Positions 47,046 through 55,826 of a stretch of DNA of 64,000 nt are shown here, piece after piece. A program made the translations under genes and the position numbers. The DNA comes from an uncultured bacterium. GTDB lineage: Bacteria; Nitrospirota; Thermodesulfovibrionia; Thermodesulfovibrionales; Thermodesulfovibrionaceae. Positions within the stretch are counted from its first letter, which is position 1. Every line of letters begins with the position of its first letter. The notes beneath the pieces were generated by a model, which had not been told where the DNA came from, did not search any database, and worked only from the letters and a program-made list of their open reading frames with translations. Location of the stretch: positions 1-64,000 of the forward strand of contig CALLBR010000011.1 of the NCBI GenBank assembly GCA_937998865.1. Reading direction: 5' to 3'.

Positions 47046-47897
47046 CTATTGAATATTCTGAATCTGTTCTTTCAGTCTCTCTGTTTGAGCTTTTATCTCT
47101 ATGGAGAGATTCTTAATATTTATATTTTCTGTTTTAGAGAGAATAGTAGTCGTTTCTCGTAGAACCTCTTGAAGTAAAAAATCAAGCTTTTTACCAACCA
47201 CTCCGCCCCTTTGTATAATTTCTCTAAATTGAGTTATGTGACTTTTCAACCTATCTACTTCCTCTTTAATATCTATTTTTTGAGCAAAAATTATAATGTG
47301 TTCTAAAATTTTATTTTCGTCTAAATTATTTTGACTTATGAATTCTCTTACTCTATTTTTTAAATTGTTTATAAAATTATTATAACTAATATCTACTAAG
47401 CCTTCTATCTTTATTAAATCTGTTTCAATTTTCTGTAGAATTTCCATGATAGAGTCTTTTATAATTTCTCCCTCTCTTCTTCTCATGGAATGGAGCTTGT
47501 CTAAGGCTTCTAAAAAAGTATCCTTTAAATCATTTATATCTGGTTCTTCTTCTTGATAAATAAAAAGTTCTCTGAAATTAGAAAACATAGAAATGTCAAT
47601 GGAACCCAAAATGCTCAATTCTTTTTTAAGATCAATAAAGGCAGAAAAAAGTTGTATGGCAAGGTTTTTATTCAGAAAAATTTTCCCACTTCTTTCACTC
47701 TCTTTTAAAGATACAATAATATCAAATTTTCCCCTTTGAAATTTTTGTTTTACTAAATTGCGAAGTTCTATATCGTATTTTGAAAGAATATTTGGCAATT
47801 TAATATTGATCTCCAAAAATCTATGATTAAGCGATTTTGCCTCTACTCTGAAAATACCTTTTTCTGAACTGCCATATCCTGTTAGGCTTTCAATCAT
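47046..47897 (-). CDS. yicC: YicC-family endoribonuclease-like protein
   Basis: A 283-residue protein of the YicC/YloC family. The N-terminal [27 protein letters not shown] pattern (about 3-29) and the C-terminal Q-E-x-R-E segment ([16 protein letters not shown]) are typical. Relatives act on RNA (RNase activity and sRNA decay in E. coli). Starts 1 bp after the YggU-like gene and 2 bp before remA. Confidence 0.92.
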   Translation of the reverse strand: MIESLTGYGSSEKGIFRVEAKSLNHRFLEINIKLPNILSKYDIELRNLVKQKFQRGKFDIIVSLKESERSGKIFLNKNLAIQLFSAFIDLKKELSILGSIDISMFSNFRELFIYQEEEPDINDLKDTFLEALDKLHSMRRREGEIIKDSIMEILQKIETDLIKIEGLVDISYNNFINNLKNRVREFISQNNLDENKILEHIIIFAQKIDIKEEVDRLKSHITQFREIIQRGGVVGKKLDFLLQEVLRETTTILSKTENINIKNLSIEIKAQTERLKEQIQNIQ

Positions 47898-47898
47898 T

Positions 47899-48156
47899 TT
47901 ATTTCCTTTTTATTCTGATAAATTTATTTTTTGATGTTAGACCCTTTATTATCTCCATCTTTGATTTTGGCTCCTTAAGAAATTCTGACAATATCTCTAA
48001 TAATTCTATATTAGCTGCTCCATCATGAGGTTGGGATCTAACTCTTATTCTGATTATATCTTCATCTATTCCTTCAATGCCTGCTTTCTTTGATCCTGTT
48101 TTTACGCTTACTTTCAAAATATATCCGTCTTTATCTTTTATTAAGGGTATTTCCAT
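47899..48156 (-). CDS. DUF167 (YggU-like) protein
   Basis: An 85-residue YggU-family protein: VSVKTGSKKAGIEG, then RVRSQPHDGAANIELLEIL and a KSKMEIIKGLTSKNKFIRI end. The fold is known, the function is not. It overlaps the start region of the PAP2 gene end by 26 bp and is coupled to yicC. Confidence 0.9.
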   Translation of the reverse strand: MEIPLIKDKDGYILKVSVKTGSKKAGIEGIDEDIIRIRVRSQPHDGAANIELLEILSEFLKEPKSKMEIIKGLTSKNKFIRIKRK

Positions 48157-49015
48157 TTTTCATTAACCAAAAATTATAGTATAAATTACCAATTAATAAA
48201 GTTACAACTGTTAAAATTAATCCACCCAAAACATCAACAAAATAGTGGTATCTGCAATAAATAGTGGAGATCATGAGTAGTAAGACAGGGAAAAGTGTTA
48301 ACCAAAAAATTTTTTTATTGTATCTATAAAACATTAACAGTATAAGAAAGGATATTCCTACATGTCCACTAGGGAAAGCATCTCTCTTTAAACCCTCTAA
48401 TGAATTTAAAAGACTATTAATTTTGTCTGCTAAGAATAAACCTTTTAGTTCCTGTTTAAAAACCGAGGCAAGACTGAAGCGGGGACCTAATGCAGGAAAA
48501 ATAAGATAGCCGATGTAGGAAATATAAAAACAAAGAATAACAAAAAATAGAGCTTTCTGGAATTCCTCCTGAGAGCCCTTTTTTATCAGGTAAAAACCTA
48601 ATAGGAAAGGTAAAAAATAGTAGAAACAATAAGAAATTTGCATTATTTCTGTAAGTAAGGGATTATAATATTTTTCTAAATAAAGATAGGGATAGAAACC
48701 CAAGATTTTATAATCTAATGTGAGGAATATAAGATCCATATCTTTTTTTATGTGAGGAATTATATGTCCAATGGTATCAAAGGCAATTAGTATTGAAAAA
48801 AGAGGAAAACCTATATTTTTTAGAAAACTTATAAATTTGTTGTTATTAATCTTATATAGAAAAACCTGAAATAAAGGCAAAGATAAATAAATTATAAAGA
48901 GATGGAATGCCATAGAAATTTTTGAATAAAAAAATAGTACTATTATACCAAGGATGAGAAAAAAAATAATGTTTAATTGCGCTGCTGGAGGCAATTTTAG
49001 AAATTCTCTCATCAT
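48131..49015 (-). CDS. PAP2/inositolphosphotransferase-like membrane phosphatase
   Basis: A 294-residue integral membrane protein with about six membrane segments. Active-site motifs of the PAP2 family: AFPSGHVGISF (about 215-225) and YCRYHYFVDVLGG (about 255-267), with two essential histidines. The spacing is close to the Aur1/inositolphosphotransferase-type PAP2_3 group. Likely acts on a lipid phosphate or isoprenyl pyrophosphate; the substrate is not known. Overlaps the NYN-domain gene by 4 bp. Confidence 0.85.
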   Translation of the reverse strand: MMREFLKLPPAAQLNIIFFLILGIIVLFFYSKISMAFHLFIIYLSLPLFQVFLYKINNNKFISFLKNIGFPLFSILIAFDTIGHIIPHIKKDMDLIFLTLDYKILGFYPYLYLEKYYNPLLTEIMQISYCFYYFLPFLLGFYLIKKGSQEEFQKALFFVILCFYISYIGYLIFPALGPRFSLASVFKQELKGLFLADKINSLLNSLEGLKRDAFPSGHVGISFLILLMFYRYNKKIFWLTLFPVLLLMISTIYCRYHYFVDVLGGLILTVVTLLIGNLYYNFWLMKNGNTLNKR

Positions 49016-49461
49016 GTAAGTTTTTCAATTGTTCTTATTATGGCTTTCTCTTTTTTTGAAAGATTTAGCCCCTTGGGTCTTTCAATAAATATTTTCTCTC
49101 CATTAAGAATCTCAAAAAAAATAGAAGACTCTAGAGGGACGCATTTTTCTCTCCAGGCAGTTTTTTCTATTTCTCTGTCTGAAGAGATAACAATCCAAGA
49201 AGCCCTCTCATTTTTAATAATTCTTTTTATAATATCATCAGCCTTTTCATTGACACCAGAGTATATTATTCTTATTCCACCTTTAATCTCACAGGTTTCT
49301 TTACCTGGGCCATGCTTATAACCATCGAATACTAAAGTTATTTCATGTTTTTTATTCTTTGAGTAATTTATAAGACTTTCAATAAGATTTTCTCTTGCTT
49401 TTCTGAGATCTTTATGATAGATTCCAATTAAATTGTAACCATCAATGATTATTTTACTCAT
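49012..49461 (-). CDS. YacP-like NYN-domain RNase
   Basis: A small (149 aa) PIN-like NYN-domain protein. Acidic motifs: IIDGYNLIG at the start, LVFDGYKHG and VISSDREIEK, which fit a metal-dependent RNase such as Rae1/YacP, known to cut mRNA on ribosomes in Bacillus. I use the ATG at 49461, behind a GAGGTGGGG; the frame continues upstream to a TTG without a ribosome-binding site. It follows the UGA-containing small gene by 33 bp. Confidence 0.85.
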   Translation of the reverse strand: MSKIIIDGYNLIGIYHKDLRKARENLIESLINYSKNKKHEITLVFDGYKHGPGKETCEIKGGIRIIYSGVNEKADDIIKRIIKNERASWIVISSDREIEKTAWREKCVPLESSIFFEILNGEKIFIERPKGLNLSKKEKAIIRTIEKLT

Positions 49462-49494
49462 AAAAAATTTTCCCCACCTCAATTTTTTATCTCT

Positions 49495-49686
49495 TTATAC
49501 TTTGTCACAAGACCTTCGGGAGATTAATTCCCAAGTTTCTTCATCAATTTCATCAAGATATTGAGATACCTTAAATTCTGCTCCGCATTCAGTACAGCAG
49601 AGCACAACACGCCTTCAGTAAAAATAGATCATTATATTATTTTTACAGAATTTACATTTGAGGTTTTTTAAAAGCTTTTTTTTCAA
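49495..49686 (-). CDS. Probable small selenoprotein with two CXXC motifs (in-frame UGA)
   Basis: 63 residues if UGA at 49615-49617 (codon 24) is read as selenocysteine. Start TTG at 49686, 8 nt after AAAGG; the next upstream in-frame codons reach a TAA. The product has CKFC (11-14), Sec24, RRVVLCCTEC (Cys31 and Cys34 as the second CXXC) and ends SCDKV. I recall an NCBI family called dual CXXC motif small (seleno)protein with this layout and a Cys or Sec just before an RRV segment. A SECIS-like hairpin follows the UGA, and tRNA-Sec is in this window. Function unknown; a redox or metal role is inference. Probably cotranscribed with the NYN gene. Confidence 0.75.
49579..49604 (-). promoter_or_regulatory. 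SECIS-like hairpin after the UGA codon
   Basis: On the minus strand, 8 bp of stem (UGCUCUGC with GCGGAGCA, one U-G pair) closes a 10-nt loop UGUACUGAAU. The stem starts 10 nt and the loop 18 nt after the UGA, and the loop has G at its second position, as bacterial SECIS elements require for SelB binding. Confidence 0.65.
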
Positions 49687-49724
49687 CTTCGATGCCTTTT
49701 ATTTCAGAAAATTAAAATCTGTTT

Positions 49725-49730
49725 TATAAT
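49725..49730 (+). promoter_or_regulatory. -10 box of the cysteine-cluster gene at 49740
   Basis: Perfect TATAAT ending 9 nt before the ATG, the same spacing as at 16855-16860. No Shine-Dalgarno sequence is present; a near-leaderless mRNA is likely. The -35 is weak. Confidence 0.45.
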
Positions 49731-49739
49731 ATATTTTAA

Positions 49740-50276
49740 ATGGAGAGATTTTCTTTAATCAACAAAGGTGAAATACTTTTATGGCATAATATCCCTGAAT
49801 TAGTTAAATTGATCAATAAAATAGATAGTATCTTTAGAGACTTCTCTGATGTTTTTGAAGAATCTAAAAGATTAGCACAACAAATTAAAAGCTACTTATT
49901 GGAAATTGATCCTTTTATTGATGCTTATGCAAAAAAAGTTTGCTCTGCATGCACAAATATTTGCTGTCTTAATAAAAATAGCAGATACGAATATGATGAT
50001 ATAATTTATATTTTAGCTCTAAGGGAAAAATTTCCAATACCTAAAAGAAATCTCGAAGAAAAGGAGCCTTGTTACCTTCTAAGTGAAAAAGGATGCATAA
50101 TTCCTCGGTATATAAGACCTTTCAGGTGTAATTGGTATTTGTGTGATAATCTATTAAAAGAAATGGAATCAGCACCTGCAAGAGTCTTTAGGGAGTTTTC
50201 AAATACCTTTAGTAAAATTCTTCAAGCAAGACAGCAGATGCTGAATTCCTTTTTTCAATCACTTTCCAACATCTAA
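49740..50276 (+). CDS. YkgJ-like cysteine-cluster protein
   Basis: A 178-residue protein with CSACTNICC (about 68-76), then CYLLSEKGCIIPRYIRPFRC and WYLC, a ligand set like the YkgJ Fe-S/zinc cluster superfamily but with altered spacing. The N-terminal third is helical. Function unknown. Monocistronic; divergent from the Sec-containing gene, and its 3' end overlaps htrA by 18 bp. Confidence 0.7.
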   Translation: MERFSLINKGEILLWHNIPELVKLINKIDSIFRDFSDVFEESKRLAQQIKSYLLEIDPFIDAYAKKVCSACTNICCLNKNSRYEYDDIIYILALREKFPIPKRNLEEKEPCYLLSEKGCIIPRYIRPFRCNWYLCDNLLKEMESAPARVFREFSNTFSKILQARQQMLNSFFQSLSNI

Positions 50277-51719
50277 GGTTAAATAATACACCATACCATT
50301 TCGATAATACCAAATTATAGCTCTTCCTCTTGTTTGACTAGCAACTTTGTTAAAATCTTTTACATTATTTATTTTTTGATTGTTGATTTCAATGATCACA
50401 TCACCTTGTCTTAAATATCCTTGAGCCGGAGCATCCTCCTCAATAGAGGATATGATCACACCTGTAATTCTATTTGGAATTTTAAGCTGATTTCTTAACT
50501 TTGGTGTCAAATCCTCTACGTATATCCCAGCAAGGGGAGATTGAATCTCTGAAAATTGTTCCTCTGATGGTTTCTCAACAATGGTAGCTGTTAGAGTGTA
50601 AAGCTTGCCATTTCTTATTATCTCTAATTTTACAACCTTTCCAGGAGGTGTACTAACTACAAGATTTCTCAAATGTGCAGAATCCTCCACATCTTTTCCG
50701 TCAAAACTAATTATTATGTCTTTCATTTTCAATCCAGCTTTATCTGCAGGGCTCCCTTCCTTCACATCAGTTACAACAGCACCTTTAAGTTCTTTCATAT
50801 TGTTTTCTTTTGCCAATTGGGTATCTAAATCCATTACACCTACTCCAAGCCATCCACGAATCACCTTTTTATGTTTTATTAAATTATCCATTACAACTTT
50901 TGCCATATTACTTGGTATTGCAAAACCTATTCCTTGATATCCTCCTGTAGTGCTAAATATAGCAGTGTTTATTCCTACAAGTTCTCCTCTAACGTTTACC
51001 AAAGGACCACCGGAGTTTCCAGGGTTTATGGCTGCATCTGTTTGTATAAAATCTTCGTAATCAGCAATTCCTACATTAGCTCTACCCGTAGCACTTACAA
51101 TGCCGCTTGTTACGGTAAGATTTAAACCATAAGGATTACCAACTGCAATGACAGTCTCTCCCACTTTGAGTTTATCTGAATCACCCCACTTTATTGCTCT
51201 TAATACTTCTGCTTTAATTTTTAGCACTGCTAAATCTGTTTTTGCATCAAAGCCCACTATAGTACCGTCAAAGACTCTTTTGTCATAAAGCTTTACCTTA
51301 ATCTCATCAGCACCCTTTATGACATGATAATTAGTTAAAATATAACCATTGGCACCATCTACAATTACTCCTGAGCCCAGAGAGGTTTGAGTATACTCTC
51401 TTGGTCTATCAAAAAATCCTCTGAATTCTTCATCAAAAAATCTCCTAAAGAAAGGATCACTGAAAGGAAAAGGAATAGTAGGTCTTTTAATTTTTTTTGT
51501 TGTGTAAATATTTACTACCGAAGGTCTGATTGCTTGGACAACTTCTGCCATGGCATTACCGATTTTTGATAGAGTCTCTTGAGATTCTTTTGAAATCTGA
51601 TAGTCCTCAGAAAATCCCTTGCTTTGAAATTCGAAGTTTGAGGCTATTATTAAGCCTATAGCTACGCCAATTAAGATTAGTAATGCTGATGAAATAATGA
51701 ATTTTTTATTTTTAAACAT
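50259..51719 (-). CDS. HtrA/DegP-family serine protease
   Basis: Periplasmic protease/chaperone for misfolded envelope proteins. N-terminal membrane anchor or uncleaved signal (about 7-26), trypsin-like domain with triad His132 (LTNYHVIKG), Asp162 (TDLAVLKI) and Ser236 (NPGNSGGPL), then two PDZ domains (about 285-375 and 395-480). 486 aa is normal for a Do-type protease. The linker after the signal is rich in Phe/Arg/Asp (PFPFSDPFFRRFFDEEF), as in DegP Q-linkers. Downstream of the transaldolase on the same strand by 10 bp. Confidence 0.95.
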   Translation of the reverse strand: MFKNKKFIISSALLILIGVAIGLIIASNFEFQSKGFSEDYQISKESQETLSKIGNAMAEVVQAIRPSVVNIYTTKKIKRPTIPFPFSDPFFRRFFDEEFRGFFDRPREYTQTSLGSGVIVDGANGYILTNYHVIKGADEIKVKLYDKRVFDGTIVGFDAKTDLAVLKIKAEVLRAIKWGDSDKLKVGETVIAVGNPYGLNLTVTSGIVSATGRANVGIADYEDFIQTDAAINPGNSGGPLVNVRGELVGINTAIFSTTGGYQGIGFAIPSNMAKVVMDNLIKHKKVIRGWLGVGVMDLDTQLAKENNMKELKGAVVTDVKEGSPADKAGLKMKDIIISFDGKDVEDSAHLRNLVVSTPPGKVVKLEIIRNGKLYTLTATIVEKPSEEQFSEIQSPLAGIYVEDLTPKLRNQLKIPNRITGVIISSIEEDAPAQGYLRQGDVIIEINNQKINNVKDFNKVASQTRGRAIIWYYRNGMVYYLTLDVGK

Positions 51720-51729
51720 TTTTAACCTC

Positions 51730-52374
51730 CTATTTTTGAAGCTTTTGCCAATCTTTTAAAAATTTTTCAATTCCTATATCTGTTAGAGGATGTTTTATTA
51801 ATTGCTGTATGACTGAAAAGGGAATTGTGGCAATATCTGCGCCGATTCTTGCTGCTTCAACAACATGAATAGGATTTCGGATGCTGGCAACAATTACTTC
51901 TGTTTCAAAGGCATAATTTTCAAAAATTATCTGAATATCCCTTATAAGATCCATACCAAAATGACTTATATCATCCAGTCTACCAACAAAAGGACTAACA
52001 TAAGTAGCACCAGCTTTTGCAGCAAGTAATGCCTGTGAAGGAGAGAAAACCAAAGTTACATTTGTCTTTATTCCTTCCTGAGAAAGCTTCTTAACAGCCT
52101 TTAATCCTTCCTCTGTCAAGGGAATTTTTATCACTATGTTGGGAGCAATCTTACTAAGCTGAATAGCCTCTTTAATCATTTCTTCATACTTAACAGATAC
52201 TGCCTCAGCACTTACGGGACCATCAACAATTTCACATATTTCCTTTAATAGACTAATAGGTTCCTTACCTTCCTTTGAAAGTAAGGAGGGATTAGTTGTT
52301 ACTCCATCAATAACTCCCAGTTCCCAAGCTTTCTTAATCTCTTCAATATTAGCCGTATCAATGAAAAATTTCAT
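51730..52374 (-). CDS. TalC-type transaldolase / fructose-6-phosphate aldolase family
   Basis: A short (214 aa) class I aldolase of the TalC/FSA group. Motifs: [14 protein letters not shown] and GVTTNPSLL at the start, Schiff-base Lys in [11 protein letters not shown] (about 83-93), [29 protein letters not shown] in the middle. Either transaldolase in the non-oxidative pentose phosphate route or a fructose 6-phosphate aldolase; sequence alone favours the TalC transaldolase. Start coincides with the stop of the cysteine-cluster gene. Confidence 0.92.
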   Translation of the reverse strand: MKFFIDTANIEEIKKAWELGVIDGVTTNPSLLSKEGKEPISLLKEICEIVDGPVSAEAVSVKYEEMIKEAIQLSKIAPNIVIKIPLTEEGLKAVKKLSQEGIKTNVTLVFSPSQALLAAKAGATYVSPFVGRLDDISHFGMDLIRDIQIIFENYAFETEVIVASIRNPIHVVEAARIGADIATIPFSVIQQLIKHPLTDIGIEKFLKDWQKLQK

Positions 52375-53168
52375 TATTCTTCCTCCTCTATAACTTTTAT
52401 TACAAAATTTTCTCCTTCTCTCTCTATGATTAAACCAAAAAAAGGTGCTATATCAAGAAAACTTCTCCCTAAAATAAGAGGCAAAACATCATCTGAAATA
52501 GATAACTTTTCTTTAAGCCAATCTCTTAGGTATAAATCATATAAGATCATTTCAGCAATTTTATCAGTATTTTCACTCTTATCTTTTTTTAATTCCTCTA
52601 TTAAATCCTGAAATCTATAAAGAGAGCACTTTTCCTCTTGTTTTTTTATTACTTCCTTTAGCAACTCTATTTTACCAAATAAATCAGACCTTGTTAGTCT
52701 TGACCTTTCAATACCTGTTAAGGTAATATTTTGCGACCAGCATTCATAAATTCTGCATACTGAAGGCCTTTTTTCATATATAGTACATCCTTCCTCTGGA
52801 TCATAAAACAAACAAGTATAGGTTCCAAATATAGGCTTTATTTTTATCAATTCCATGGAGGTATAATAAATCTCTCCATCTATAGAAGAACGTATCGTCT
52901 CTCCTTCTCTTATGGTGTAGATGTCTCTTTCAGAGATAATTCCTTCTATAAGAAGTGGCATATCCTCTTTAAGAATTATTGGAGTATCTCTTCTACAACA
53001 TTCTCCACAGCGTTCACAGTCCTTTTTTGTGGAAAACTTCATTTTTTTTGATTTTCCATCGGGATCATAGCCAGTTATATAATGAGTATTTTTTGTCTCT
53101 TTTTTTTCAGGTCTATAGACAGTCCCATCGGGTAATAATATCTCAAATTTGGAATTTTCTTCTGACAT
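52374..53168 (-). CDS. YkgJ-type cysteine-cluster protein, larger form
   Basis: A 264-residue protein with the canonical cluster [11 protein letters not shown] (about 47-57) and [25 protein letters not shown] (about 118-143), matching the YkgJ superfamily closely. The N-terminal 45 residues and the helical C-terminal part are specific to this version. Role unknown; it sits between an Fe-S oxidoreductase and a transaldolase with 1-bp contacts on both sides. Confidence 0.8.
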   Translation of the reverse strand: MSEENSKFEILLPDGTVYRPEKKETKNTHYITGYDPDGKSKKMKFSTKKDCERCGECCRRDTPIILKEDMPLLIEGIISERDIYTIREGETIRSSIDGEIYYTSMELIKIKPIFGTYTCLFYDPEEGCTIYEKRPSVCRIYECWSQNITLTGIERSRLTRSDLFGKIELLKEVIKKQEEKCSLYRFQDLIEELKKDKSENTDKIAEMILYDLYLRDWLKEKLSISDDVLPLILGRSFLDIAPFFGLIIEREGENFVIKVIEEEE

Positions 53169-53169
53169 T

Positions 53170-54309
53170 TTATTCTCCTTTCAATAGATTTTTTTGAATA
53201 AATTCAATATAGTGCATTACTTTCTTATTTTCCATCATATATTTAAACTGAATTATACAGTTAGGACAAGAGCTTATTAACATATCTGCTTTTTCATATT
53301 CTAAAACTTTTTTTTTGAGAATATCCATAGATTCTTTTTCAAAGAGAAAGGAAAAAAGTCCAGCAAAACCACAACACCCTTCTTTTTTTTCTAAGGAGAC
53401 ACCTTGCTTTTTTATAATTTCCATAATCTTATTGGTATCTTTAATATAATTTGATGAATGGCATGATACATGAAAATATACTTGGAGGTGACTTTTTATG
53501 TCTTGAAAAATATTATCACTATTCTCAAGCAAATCTGCAAAATTTAAAATTTTTACATTTTCACCTGTAAGGTCTTTATACTGAGAACTCAAAAAATGCG
53601 CGCACGTGGAACAGGGGGTTATAACTCCATCAATTTGAAAAGATTTATAGATATTTATATTTTTCAAAGCTAAAGACAAAATCTCCTCTTTAAATCCTGC
53701 CGCTAAGAGAGGTGCACCACAACAACTTTGTTTAGGAATTATAATCTCAAAATTGGCTTTAGATAAAAGATCTATCATTGCTTCCCTTAAGGAAGGCATG
53801 AGATAATTAACAGAGCAACCTAAAAAAAGAGCTACTCTTCCTTTAGGTTTAATTTTATTAAAAATCTTTAAATTTTTTGTAAATTCATGGCTTTTGTCAA
53901 AAACCCTTAGTTTATCAATTAATTTTAAAGGAAAAATCTTTATTTTTTGTAAAAAAGAACTTAAAGGGCTTATTTTCTCTAAAATTTTAAGTCCTGTAAA
54001 TGCTAGATGAGGATAGAGGGAGAAATATTTAAAAAGATAAAGTTTAGAATCTTTGGTAATTTTTTGCCTTGCCTCATACATAAAATCTGGAACATTTATC
54101 CCTAGAGGGCATTTAGAAAAACAACTTCCACATAAAAGACAGCTAAAAATTCGCTCTTTCAAAGCATTGCTGTCTGGCACAAGGCCTTCCTGAAAAAGAT
54201 AAAAAAGATGAAGTCGTCCCCTTGGACAAAAAGCTTCACTCATAAAGACTTTATAACTGGGGCAAATTTCTTTACATTTTCCACATCTATTACAATCTAT
54301 TGATTCCAT
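53170..54309 (-). CDS. GlcF/GlpC/HdrD-like Fe-S oxidoreductase
   Basis: A 379-residue cytoplasmic protein. N-terminal ferredoxin-like part with two [4Fe-4S] motifs (CNRCGKCKEICPSY near 6-19 and CLLCGSCFSKCPLG near 57-70), then two CCG domains ending CCGAPLLAAGF and CCGFAGLFS. Subunits of this kind pass electrons from glycolate, lactate or glycerol 3-phosphate dehydrogenases, or belong to heterodisulfide reductase. No flavin partner gene is adjacent (neighbours are rng and a YkgJ protein), so the substrate is unknown. Confidence 0.85.
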   Translation of the reverse strand: MESIDCNRCGKCKEICPSYKVFMSEAFCPRGRLHLFYLFQEGLVPDSNALKERIFSCLLCGSCFSKCPLGINVPDFMYEARQKITKDSKLYLFKYFSLYPHLAFTGLKILEKISPLSSFLQKIKIFPLKLIDKLRVFDKSHEFTKNLKIFNKIKPKGRVALFLGCSVNYLMPSLREAMIDLLSKANFEIIIPKQSCCGAPLLAAGFKEEILSLALKNINIYKSFQIDGVITPCSTCAHFLSSQYKDLTGENVKILNFADLLENSDNIFQDIKSHLQVYFHVSCHSSNYIKDTNKIMEIIKKQGVSLEKKEGCCGFAGLFSFLFEKESMDILKKKVLEYEKADMLISSCPNCIIQFKYMMENKKVMHYIEFIQKNLLKGE

Positions 54310-54314
54310 TTAGT

Positions 54315-55826
54315 CTAATTAAAAGATAGTTTATCTTGATGGATATGATAATTTTCTTGATGGACAGTGAAGTCTTTTTTGATTGTAATTCTAACTCTTT
54401 TGGCATTTTCAATTTCTTCTAAAGAATCCCTCTCTTCATCAGTAAGTAAATCAGCCACCTGAGGATGAACAACAACAGTTATCTCTGTTCCTTCTTTGGG
54501 AGTTAAAAATTTTAGCTTTCTGAGTATCTCATAAGCAATTGATCTTATACTCATTACTCTTCCCTTGCCTTCACAATAAGGACAAGTATCGCAAAGTATA
54601 TGTTCAAGACTCTCCCTGGTTCTTTTTCGAGTCATTTGAACTATCCCCAGTTCAGTGATATTATATATGGTTGTTTTAGCTCTATCTTTTTTCATCGCCT
54701 CTGCCATAGCATTAATAACTTTTTGTTTGTTTTCATCTTTTTCCATATCAATAAAATCTATAAGTATTATTCCACCCAGATTGCGAAGTCTTATCTGATA
54801 AGCAATCTCTTTTACTGCTTCAAGATTCGTTCTTAATATAGTATCTTCTAAGTTCTCTTTCCCAACGAATTTACCCGTATTTACATCAATAACAGTCATT
54901 GCCTCTGTTTGATCAATTACAATATATCCACCTGATTTCAACCAAATCTTTCTCTCAAGAGCTCTATCTATGTCTACTTCAACGCCAAAAGCATCAAAAA
55001 TTGGCTCATCCCCTTCATAAAGTTCTATCTTATCTGCAATCCTAGGAAAATAAACATGGGCAAATTCCTTCAATCTATTCCACTCCACATAGCTATCAAT
55101 TATTAATCTGTCTACATTCTGATTCATAAAATCTCTTAAACTTCTTAAAATGAGATCAAATTCACTATGAACTAATGCTGGTGCAGGAACTTTATCTTTC
55201 TTTTTTTGAATATTATCCCAAAGAAGCAAGAGAAAATCAATATCTCTCAGAATTTCCTCTTCCGAGGCATCTTCACTTACAGTTCTCATAATTATTCCAA
55301 AACCCTGAGGCTTTACTTTTGTTGCTAGATCCTTTAATTCTTTTCTCTTTTCTTCATCTTCTATCTTTCTGGATATACCTACATGTTCCATTCCAGGCAT
55401 TAAAACCACATATCTTCCTGGAAGAGTAATCCTTGATGTAACTCTGGCACCTTTTGTTCCTATAGGATCCTTCGCCACTTGCACAAGAATTTCCTGTCCC
55501 TGCTGGACAAGTTCTTCAATAGAGGTCTCTTTGAAATCAATTTTCGATAAAAATTCTGTTTCTTCTTCGGTTTCTAAAAAAGGATAAAGATCTTTAATAC
55601 CTCCCCTTATGTCATCTATGTAAAGAAAGGCTGCTTTATCTAATCCGATATCAACAAAGCATGCTTGCATACCTTTTAATACCTTTATTACCCTTCCCTT
55701 GTAAATATTACCTACAAAGCTGGAGTCTCCTTTTCTTTCAATATAAAACTCCACAACTTGTCCTCCTTCAAGAAGAGCAACTCGGTATTCCTGTTTTGTT
55801 ACATTTATTAATAGTTCATTACTCAA
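54315..55826 (-). CDS. rng: Ribonuclease G/E family
   Basis: Single-strand endoribonuclease of the RNase E/G family, acting in rRNA maturation and mRNA decay. S1 domain at the start (GNIYKGRVIKVLKGMQACFVDIGLDKAAFL, residues about 40-69), the catalytic GGIILIDFIDM and TVIDVNTG segments, and the zinc-link CDTCPYCEGKG (about 437-447). At 503 aa without the long C-terminal degradosome scaffold it is RNase G-like. Overlaps the radical SAM gene upstream by 4 bp. Confidence 0.95.
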   Translation of the reverse strand: MSNELLINVTKQEYRVALLEGGQVVEFYIERKGDSSFVGNIYKGRVIKVLKGMQACFVDIGLDKAAFLYIDDIRGGIKDLYPFLETEEETEFLSKIDFKETSIEELVQQGQEILVQVAKDPIGTKGARVTSRITLPGRYVVLMPGMEHVGISRKIEDEEKRKELKDLATKVKPQGFGIIMRTVSEDASEEEILRDIDFLLLLWDNIQKKKDKVPAPALVHSEFDLILRSLRDFMNQNVDRLIIDSYVEWNRLKEFAHVYFPRIADKIELYEGDEPIFDAFGVEVDIDRALERKIWLKSGGYIVIDQTEAMTVIDVNTGKFVGKENLEDTILRTNLEAVKEIAYQIRLRNLGGIILIDFIDMEKDENKQKVINAMAEAMKKDRAKTTIYNITELGIVQMTRKRTRESLEHILCDTCPYCEGKGRVMSIRSIAYEILRKLKFLTPKEGTEITVVVHPQVADLLTDEERDSLEEIENAKRVRITIKKDFTVHQENYHIHQDKLSFN

